NCBI GenBank assembly: GCA_030613795.1
Contig: JAUWLG010000024.1
Location: 1-11,111 of the forward strand
Origin: Helicobacteraceae bacterium
GTDB lineage: Bacteria; Campylobacterota; Campylobacteria; Campylobacterales; Sulfurimonadaceae
Length of the DNA: 11,111 nucleotides
Direction: 5' to 3'
Both the position numbers and the translations under genes were made by a program. The stretch's first letter is position 1; each line of letters begins with the position of its first letter. The notes beneath the pieces were generated by a model. The model had not been told where the DNA came from. It worked only from the letters and a program-made list of their open reading frames with translations, and did not search any database. Positions 6,542 to 11,111 of the stretch are shown piece after piece.

Positions 6542-6553
6542 AATTGGTATATT
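6521..6553 (+). promoter_or_regulatory. Possible promoter of the rpsP operon
   Basis: TGGTATATT at 6546-6553 resembles an extended -10 box. TTGACT at 6521-6526 resembles a -35, but the spacer of 21 bases is too long for an ideal pair. Starting from here the transcript would begin near 6560 and leave almost no leader before AGGAA (6560-6564) and the ATG at 6570, so the real promoter may lie upstream of the structured region. Confidence 0.3.
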
Positions 6554-6569
6554 AAAAACAGGAACTTAC

Positions 6570-6797
6570 ATGACAGTTATTAGACTAACTCGTATGGGTC
6601 GTAAAAAACAGCCTTTCTACCGTATCGCGGTAACAGATTCTCGCAAACGTCGTGATGGTGGTTGGATCGAACTTATCGGTCACTACAACCCTATGAACGA
6701 TGAGAAGACACTAGTAGTAGACAACGAACGTCTTGACTACTGGTTAAGTGTTGGTGCTCAAATGAGTAGCCGCGTTAAAAAAATTACTGGTAGATAG
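6570..6797 (+). CDS. rpsP: 30S ribosomal protein S16
   Basis: Small-subunit protein that binds 16S rRNA early in 30S assembly. The N-terminus [18 protein letters not shown], the block DSRKRRDGG (23-31) and IELIGHYNP (33-41) are diagnostic for the family, and 75 residues is the short form common in this phylum. AGGAA at 6560-6564 precedes the ATG. It is the first gene of a tight operon with khpA, rimM, trmD and rplS, and is preceded by an unusually long structured non-coding region that could carry autoregulation. Confidence 0.97.
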   Translation: MTVIRLTRMGRKKQPFYRIAVTDSRKRRDGGWIELIGHYNPMNDEKTLVVDNERLDYWLSVGAQMSSRVKKITGR

Positions 6798-6799
6798 TC

Positions 6800-7039
6800 A
6801 TGGTCACTGATTTCGTCGAACAATTTGCCAAAATGATCGCTAACTACCCTGAAGATATTCAGGTCGAGGCGCATGAAGGTAATGACATGATCGAGATCGT
6901 TTTACATGCTAACCAGGCCGATGTAGGTAAACTTATCGGTAAAGAGGGCAAGATGATTGGTGCGATAAAAACGCTTATATCGGGCTGTAAAGCTAAAGAT
7001 GGTAAAAGTTACCGAATCAATGTCGAAGCAATCAACTAA
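6800..7039 (+). CDS. khpA: KH-domain RNA-binding protein KhpA (YlqC/UPF0109)
   Basis: Small cytoplasmic RNA-binding protein; in other bacteria KhpA pairs with KhpB/Jag and acts as an RNA chaperone. The 79 residues are almost entirely one KH domain, with the RNA-binding GxxG loop as GKEG (47-50) inside GKLIGKEGK (43-51). It starts two bases after the rpsP stop with only a weak ribosome site, so translation is probably coupled to rpsP. Its end overlaps the start of rimM by 20 bases. The position between rpsP and rimM is the conserved one for this family. Confidence 0.9.
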   Translation: MVTDFVEQFAKMIANYPEDIQVEAHEGNDMIEIVLHANQADVGKLIGKEGKMIGAIKTLISGCKAKDGKSYRINVEAIN

Positions 7040-7562
7040 AGACCTGCTTCATATCGCTACCTTAGGCCGCACTGTCGGTCTATACGGTGACATGAAGTTT
7101 CATGACAAAAGTGACTTTCCAGAGCAGTTTGTAGCTGGGGCGACCTTCTTAAAAGGTGATGGAAAACCACTGACTATCCATAGTGTCAATGAAGCCAGAG
7201 GAACGATTATGATCCAAGGTTTCGAGAATATGGAGAGTGCCAAGAAACTGACCAACGTCAAACTCTACACCACAATGCAAGCAACACGTGAGCAGTGTGA
7301 ACTGGAAGAGGGTGAGTACTTTTGGTTTGATATCGTAGGCTGTACAGTCTATGAAGATGACAAAAAGCTTGGTGTTGTGAAAGAGGTAGAGCGTATTACG
7401 ATCACGAATTACTTGAGTATTGTGACTGACGATGCTCTTGTAAATGAGGGTGCAAGTAAAAGCTTTTTGGTCCCGTACCAAGAAGCCTTTGTTGTAAAGA
7501 CAGATATTGACAACAAACGCATTGATGTTATTGATGCGGTCGATATTTTAGAAGCCTCATAG
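7020..7562 (+). CDS. rimM: Ribosome maturation factor RimM
   Basis: Assists maturation of the 30S head by binding S19 and acting with 16S rRNA processing. The N-terminal RimM domain begins with IATLGRTVGLYGDMKF (12-27), the counterpart of the usual GKIVGxHGLKGE block. The C-terminal PRC-barrel begins at GEYFWFDIVG (98-107) and includes FLVPYQEAFV (149-158) and VDILEAS at the end. An in-frame ATG at 6999 would add MVKVTES, but those residues lie deep within khpA. The ATG at 7020 starts close to the conserved domain and leaves a modest 20-base overlap, so it was preferred. Translation is likely coupled to khpA, as no strong ribosome site is visible. Confidence 0.93.
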   Translation: MSKQSTKDLLHIATLGRTVGLYGDMKFHDKSDFPEQFVAGATFLKGDGKPLTIHSVNEARGTIMIQGFENMESAKKLTNVKLYTTMQATREQCELEEGEYFWFDIVGCTVYEDDKKLGVVKEVERITITNYLSIVTDDALVNEGASKSFLVPYQEAFVVKTDIDNKRIDVIDAVDILEAS

Positions 7563-7571
7563 GTTAGACGT

Positions 7572-8273
7572 TTGCGTTTTACTTATGTCACACTCTTTCA
7601 AAATTTGATAGAGGGGTATTTTCAAGATTCGATTCTCAAAAGAGCTATGGAAAAAGAGCTCTTTGCGGTCGATTTTGTCAATCCGCGTGACTTTACTACT
7701 AACAAACACCTAAAAGTCGATGATACGGCTACAGGTGGGGGCGCTGGTATGGTGATGACACCGCAACCGCTCTTTGATGCACTTAGTGCACTCAAAGAGC
7801 AGGGCGATGTTCACATCATCTTTACCACTCCTGTTGGTAAGCCTTTTCGGCAAAATGATGCTAAACGTTTAGCATCAAAAGGTCATATTGCCTTTGTAAG
7901 TGGTCGTTACGAAGGGATTGACGAACGTGTTATCGAGACATTCGCGGATGAGCTCTTTAGCATTGGTGATTATGTTTTGACAGGTGGGGAACTGCCATCG
8001 TTGGTGATGAGTGATGCGATCGCTCGAAACATCGATGGTGTCCTTGGCAACATCGAATCTCTCGACATCGAGAGCTTCGAAACGCCACTTTTAGAAGCAC
8101 CTAGCTTCTCAAAACCAGCTTTATATGAGGGACGTGCGGTCCCATCAGAATATGTAAAGGGAAATCACAGTAAAATAGCCGCACTAAAATTTGCCATGTC
8201 TGAAGCGAAGACCTCGTTTTTCAGACCTGAGCAGCTTATAAAGCACAAAAAAAGGACATCTTATGAGAAATAA
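7572..8273 (+). CDS. trmD: tRNA (guanine-N1-)-methyltransferase TrmD
   Basis: Uses S-adenosylmethionine to methylate N1 of G37 in tRNAs, which prevents +1 frameshifting. The SPOUT/trefoil-knot signatures are present: TGGGAGMVM (54-62), [10 protein letters not shown] (111-120), [13 protein letters not shown] (130-142) and GNHSKI (197-202). Arg152 corresponds to the conserved arginine of the VxRxxPGVLG segment. The catalytic Asp of the DSF motif (Asp169 in E. coli) is Glu167 here (ESF), and the usual YTRP reads FSKP. TTG 7572 is the start because it gives the family N-terminus RFTYVTLF and AGG lies about 8 bases upstream; no ATG or GTG fits better. It begins 9 bases after rimM and overlaps rplS by 11 bases. 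Confidence 0.95.
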   Translation: MRFTYVTLFQNLIEGYFQDSILKRAMEKELFAVDFVNPRDFTTNKHLKVDDTATGGGAGMVMTPQPLFDALSALKEQGDVHIIFTTPVGKPFRQNDAKRLASKGHIAFVSGRYEGIDERVIETFADELFSIGDYVLTGGELPSLVMSDAIARNIDGVLGNIESLDIESFETPLLEAPSFSKPALYEGRAVPSEYVKGNHSKIAALKFAMSEAKTSFFRPEQLIKHKKRTSYEK

Positions 8274-8619
8274 GTACATTGAAAATTTCGAAGCTGCACA
8301 AGTTGCATCGAAAACTATTCCTGAATTCCGTGCCGGTGATACTCTACGTATAGCTGTAACAATTAAAGAAGGCGACAAAACTCGTGTTCAAAGTTATGAG
8401 GGTGTATGTATTGCTAAACGCGGTCAAGGTACAGGTCAAACTATTACTGTACGTAAAATCGGCGCTAACGGTGTTGGCATCGAGCGTATTTTCCCAATTT
8501 ACACTGACTCTATCAACGAGATCAAAGTACTTCGTCGCGGTCGTGTGCGTCGTGCTAAACTTTTCTACCTTCGTGATCTTGCAGGTAAAAAAGCACGTAT
8601 CAAAGAGCTACGCAAGTAG
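8263..8619 (+). CDS. rplS: 50S ribosomal protein L19
   Basis: Large-subunit protein at the 30S-50S interface. Diagnostic segments are FRAGDTLRI (about 23-31), [13 protein letters not shown] (about 43-55), [15 protein letters not shown] (about 71-85), [25 protein letters not shown] toward the end written here as [14 protein letters not shown] then GKKARIKE. At 118 residues the length is normal. AAGGA at 8252-8256 lies inside the end of trmD and the ATG overlaps trmD, so the two are translationally coupled. It is the last gene of the operon; an intrinsic terminator follows ten bases after the stop. Confidence 0.97.
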   Translation: MRNKYIENFEAAQVASKTIPEFRAGDTLRIAVTIKEGDKTRVQSYEGVCIAKRGQGTGQTITVRKIGANGVGIERIFPIYTDSINEIKVLRRGRVRRAKLFYLRDLAGKKARIKELRK

Positions 8620-8628
8620 TTCTCTTTT

Positions 8629-8661
8629 TAACTGCCTTTTTGGCAGTTATCTCTTCTTCTT
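8629..8661 (+). terminator. Intrinsic terminator after rplS
   Basis: TAACTGCC (8629-8636) and GGCAGTTA (8642-8649) form a perfect 8-bp stem with a TTTTT loop, followed by the pyrimidine-rich TCTCTTCTTCTTTCT. It begins ten bases after the rplS stop codon, exactly where the operon should end. The tail contains C residues, so termination may be incomplete. Confidence 0.85.
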
Positions 8662-8702
8662 TCTAACTTCCAAATACTACCCTTTTTTTAAACTTTTCTT
8701 AG

Positions 8703-8708
8703 TATAAT
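8703..8708 (+). promoter_or_regulatory. Possible -10 box for the M20/RimK-like operon
   Basis: TATAAT follows a T-rich stretch (8680-8700), the usual Campylobacterota promoter style. Transcription would start near 8715 and give a leader of about 140 bases. That leader contains the palindrome TACTA-AAA-TAGTA (8746-8758), which could be a regulator site. A closer promoter cannot be excluded, because several AT-rich hexamers lie between 8730 and 8760. Confidence 0.4.
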
Positions 8709-8854
8709 TATCTACTTATTCTGTTGCATTTTTGTAATATATTTTTACTAAAATAGTATCTGTAAATTATTTATGTGTACCACATCAATGAGTGAAACGA
8801 ATACACGTATCTGCGCGTCTATCATTCACCTAATAAATTGTGTAAAGGATTACT

Positions 8855-9964
8855 GTGTCTTATCTGCTCGACCTCAAAAAAGTTGTAAATATTAACTCGT
8901 TTACGAAGAACAAACATGGGGTTGATCAGGTAGGTCAGGTGTTTGACCAATGGCTGAGTGCACTTGGCTTTGAGGTCACTGTTTACAAACGTGAACTGAT
9001 CGGTGAACACCGACTCTACCGCTCAAAGCGTAAAGAGGGGAAAAAGCTTCTTCTTCTTGGCCACTTGGACACGGTTTTTCCTGAGGGCAAGTTTGAGATC
9101 TTCAGTGAAGATGATGAATGGGTCTATGGACCTGGTGTCTGTGACATGAAAGGGGGCAATATTGTCGCCCTTGAAGCGCTCCGTCTTCTCAAAGATGAAA
9201 ACGTTGAGATCAGCAATGTTGATATTCTTTTTGTCAGTGATGAAGAGACAGGCAGTGATGACTCTAAACTGCTGACAGCGCAGTTGGCACCGGAGTATGA
9301 CTACTGTCTGGTCTATGAAGCTGCAGGTGAGAATGCAGAAGTAGTAACTGGACGAAAAGGTGTGGGCACCTTTTTTGTGGACATAACAGGTGTAGCTAAA
9401 CATGCCGGAAACTTCTATGCTGATGGTGTAGATGCCAACCTTGAAGCGGCTCACAAGCTACAAAAACTGGTGGCACTGACAGATCTCTCTAAAGGGACAA
9501 CGGTCAATGTCGGTAAGTTAGAAGGGGGTATTGGTGCCAACACCATCTCTCCGCATGCACATCTGACTTTTGAGCTGCGTTATAAAACAACAGCTGAACG
9601 TGATCGTGTACTGGCTTCGATCGATACAATCGTTGCAACATCTTATGTTGAAGGAACACGTTCCATTTTGAGCGGCGGTATTCAACGCGATGTGATGATG
9701 AGTTCACAAGAGGCTTTGGACTTTGTTCAGGACATTGAGCGTATTACCGGTCAGAGACTTCCGACTGAGGAACGAGGCGGTGTAAGTGATGCTAACATCG
9801 TTAGCTCTTGCGGTGTTATTACCCTTGACGGGCTTGGCCCTTTTGGGGATGGTGACCACACCGTTCATGAGCGCGCGAACAAAAAAAGTTTTGAAGAGCG
9901 CATTGAACTTTCAAGAGAGTTGATAGCTTATTTTATAAAAAATTCTGGGTTTAAGGAGCAGTAG
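8855..9964 (+). CDS. M20-family metallopeptidase, glutamate-carboxypeptidase (CPG2) type
   Basis: A two-zinc hydrolase expected to remove a C-terminal amino acid, often glutamate, from a peptide or amide-linked substrate; the true substrate is unknown. The metal and catalytic residues line up with the M20 family: GHLDTVFP with His70 and Asp72, Asp97 in GVCDMKGG, the Glu130/Glu131 pair in DEETGS, Glu155 in YEAAG, and His335 in GDHTVHE. His183 in AKHAG marks the inserted dimerisation domain. At 369 residues it is slightly short compared with secreted CPG2, and with no signal peptide it should be cytoplasmic. GTG 8855 follows AAAGGA by five bases and gives a full family N-terminus. It begins an operon with the RimK-like ligase only two bases downstream, which suggests opposing hydrolysis and ligation on related molecules. 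Confidence 0.88.
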   Translation: MSYLLDLKKVVNINSFTKNKHGVDQVGQVFDQWLSALGFEVTVYKRELIGEHRLYRSKRKEGKKLLLLGHLDTVFPEGKFEIFSEDDEWVYGPGVCDMKGGNIVALEALRLLKDENVEISNVDILFVSDEETGSDDSKLLTAQLAPEYDYCLVYEAAGENAEVVTGRKGVGTFFVDITGVAKHAGNFYADGVDANLEAAHKLQKLVALTDLSKGTTVNVGKLEGGIGANTISPHAHLTFELRYKTTAERDRVLASIDTIVATSYVEGTRSILSGGIQRDVMMSSQEALDFVQDIERITGQRLPTEERGGVSDANIVSSCGVITLDGLGPFGDGDHTVHERANKKSFEERIELSRELIAYFIKNSGFKEQ

Positions 9965-9966
9965 CA

Positions 9967-10893
9967 ATGGCAGTAGCGGAATGTATAGATTGTGATCGTA
10001 AGGTTGGTATATGGATGTATCAAAACGGTGGTGGCCCTGAGATAGAGCAGAAGATCATTTTAAAACTGCTTGATCGCGGCATTAACTCTGTTACCGGACT
10101 TGATCTTCGTTTTGCAGAGGGTTCAAAAGATGGGATCTTCTGTAAGGGTACCAACATGAATGAACTTGATGCCTTTTTCTCTTACAATGCAGGTGAGCAG
10201 ACCGTTGCTCAGGTCTACATGTATCAGACACTTAGTGAGTTCATTCCGACACTTAACAACTACAGGTCATTTGCTCTTGCTGAAGACAAGTTCCAGTCTA
10301 ACATGGTCTTGGCAAAGGCCGGTGTTAGAACATCAGATTTTTACCTCTGTCATAAAGAGGACATGAGTGGAGTGAACAAGCAGTTTGATAAATGGAACAA
10401 CAAGATGGTCTATAAGCCTATCGATGGCTGGGGCGGAAACGGTATGGCGCTTATTGAGAGCCAACTTATGTTTGACACCTTGATGCCGTTTATCAATAAA
10501 AGCGACGCGCGTAATGTCTATATAGAACGTTTTATTAAAAATGATTACTCTGATTTCCGTATTGATATCGTAGATGGCGAGTTCGTTGCTTGTTACGGTC
10601 GTAAAGCGAGTGGTCGTGACTGGCGTACCAACATCACCTCAGGCGGCAGTGTCATTATGCGTGAAGCCAATGATGAGATCATCGCTTTAGCTAAAAAAGC
10701 AACAAAAGCACTAGGTCTTGAGATAGGCGGTGTAGACATCTTGTATGATGAAGAGAGAGAAGAGTATGTTGTTCTTGAAGTGAATGGCATCCCTGCTTTT
10801 GCAACACCGGACCAAGAGGCGATGGGTCTTGACTTTAACGACAGAAAAATAGAGTTGATCGTCAACATGATCGATCGCATAACAAAAAAATAG
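9967..10893 (+). CDS. RimK-like ATP-grasp carboxylate-amine ligase
   Basis: ATP-grasp enzymes of the RimK group join an amino acid, commonly glutamate, to a carboxylate through an acyl-phosphate. Residues 1-100 form the preATP-grasp domain. ATP-binding features are Lys108 in AEDKF, Lys150 in VYKP, the glycine loop GWGGNG (154-159) and Glu187 in YIERF. The RimK-type core SGRDWRTNITSGG (215-227) contains Arg220 and Asn222, and metal ligands appear as Asp257 (GGVDIL) and Glu271/Asn273 (LEVN). Its 308 residues are normal for the family, but the N-terminus, with CIDC at 6-9, is not one I recognise, and the acceptor cannot be named. AAGGAG (9953-9958) lies inside the end of the M20 gene. The next gene starts ten bases after its stop, so at least three genes are co-transcribed. 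Confidence 0.85.
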   Translation: MAVAECIDCDRKVGIWMYQNGGGPEIEQKIILKLLDRGINSVTGLDLRFAEGSKDGIFCKGTNMNELDAFFSYNAGEQTVAQVYMYQTLSEFIPTLNNYRSFALAEDKFQSNMVLAKAGVRTSDFYLCHKEDMSGVNKQFDKWNNKMVYKPIDGWGGNGMALIESQLMFDTLMPFINKSDARNVYIERFIKNDYSDFRIDIVDGEFVACYGRKASGRDWRTNITSGGSVIMREANDEIIALAKKATKALGLEIGGVDILYDEEREEYVVLEVNGIPAFATPDQEAMGLDFNDRKIELIVNMIDRITKK

Positions 10894-10903
10894 GGAGAAA
10901 ACA

Positions 10904-11111
10904 ATGGCAAAGCAGAAACTACCAAAACTGGGTTTACTATATATGGACTACGTCCTGCGCTTTTTTGACAAGAGCAACTTTAAGGGCTGGCCGGACAAGA
11001 TCGAGGTGGTAACGTACCACTGGAAAAATGATAAAACACGTTTTATCAATGAAGTACGTCGTAAAAACATCGATGTCCTGGTCGGTAATATTCCGGCAAC
11101 AGCCTATGAGA
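10904..11111 (+). CDS. Unrecognised protein, 5' part only (cut by window edge)
   Basis: The frame is open from ATG 10904 to the end of the window (69 codons), with AGGGAG at 10892-10897 as ribosome site and ten bases of spacing from the ligase gene. The visible part alternates predicted strands and helices: KLGLLYMDYV, KIEVVTYHW, a basic helix around FINEVRRKN, then IDVLVGNIP. That resembles the Rossmann-like N-terminal domain of ATP-grasp enzymes, so a second ligase is possible, but no catalytic region is in view and I do not assign a function. Tight spacing places it in the same operon as the M20 peptidase and the RimK-like ligase. Confidence 0.7.
   Translation, partial: MAKQKLPKLGLLYMDYVLRFFDKSNFKGWPDKIEVVTYHWKNDKTRFINEVRRKNIDVLVGNIPATAYE

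Larger units (their letters stand above)
6143..6569. other. Structured non-coding region between ffh and rpsP
   Basis: No credible reading frame of useful length was seen in these 427 bases, yet they are dense in complementary segments, listed separately: hairpins at 6262-6293, 6354-6417 and 6442-6512, and an inverted repeat joining 6411-6421 to 6531-6541. Two further pairings are visible. TTCGTTT (6161-6167) pairs with AAGCGAA (6177-6183) with one G-U. AGAGGGGATT (6194-6203) can pair with AATCCCTCT (6328-6336) with one bulged G, enclosing the 6262 hairpin. A T-rich tract covers about 6202-6215 and a tandem 16-bp repeat 6222-6253. I looked for tRNA, SRP RNA and tmRNA hallmarks and found none. 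In C. jejuni these two genes are, as I recall, close together, so the insert is unusual. It may be an rpsP leader, a small RNA, or a remnant of an intergenic mobile repeat. Confidence 0.6.

Noticed and set aside
6143..6569. A tRNA, SRP RNA or tmRNA gene in the ffh-rpsP spacer
   Set aside because: No cloverleaf with GTTCRA arm, no GGAAGGAAGCAGCC-like SRP core, and no tmRNA ends were found.
6999..7019. Upstream ATG start for rimM at 6999
   Set aside because: It adds seven residues that do not resemble RimM and lengthens the overlap with khpA to 41 bases; ATG 7020 fits the family better.
8184..8378. Minus-strand reading frame across the trmD-rplS junction, and similar antisense frames elsewhere
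   Set aside because: These lie opposite well-identified genes, lack recognisable domains and are shadows of the real coding frames.

Overview
The window looks like a chromosomal segment of a member of the Campylobacterota (Epsilonproteobacteria), most likely a free-living Sulfurimonas/Sulfurimonadaceae-type bacterium. The main evidence is gene order: an RluA-family pseudouridine synthase, then ffh, rpsP, a KH-domain gene, rimM, trmD and rplS. From memory this is the Campylobacter jejuni Cj0708-Cj0714 arrangement. Moderate AT-richness, T-rich promoter regions and frequent GTG/TTG starts fit. The genus is an inference. All genes read on the + strand.

Layout. (1) 18-947: pseudouridine synthase with a long basic N-terminal tail. 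(2) 1082-4464: two adjacent paralogous membrane-anchored proteins with the architecture of hybrid histidine kinases. They lie between two genes that are neighbours in C. jejuni. Nearly every phosphotransfer residue is missing: no H-box histidine, broken ATP-binding G-boxes, receiver aspartates replaced, and the HPt histidine replaced by leucine. (3) 4465-4798: non-coding, with a probable ffh promoter and a perfect 8-bp inverted repeat just upstream of its -10 box. (4) 4799-6142: ffh. (5) 6143-6569: a 427-bp non-coding stretch rich in inverted repeats and competing pairings, in front of rpsP. (6) 6570-8619: the compact ribosome-maturation operon rpsP-khpA-rimM-trmD-rplS, closed by an intrinsic terminator. 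(7) 8855-11111: a second operon with an M20 metallopeptidase of the glutamate-carboxypeptidase type, a RimK-like ATP-grasp ligase, and the start of an unrecognised third gene cut by the window edge.

How the genes work together. The backbone serves translation: rRNA modification, SRP targeting, 30S assembly (S16, RimM), an RNA chaperone (KhpA), tRNA m1G37 methylation (TrmD) and 50S protein L19. The last operon pairs an enzyme that would remove an amino acid with one that would add one, so it may build and trim a peptide-like or glutamylated product; the substrate is unknown. The best candidates for something undescribed are the tandem pseudo-hybrid kinases, the structured ffh-rpsP intergenic region, and the M20/RimK-like/unknown cluster. 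None could be tested here by database search or folding computation.
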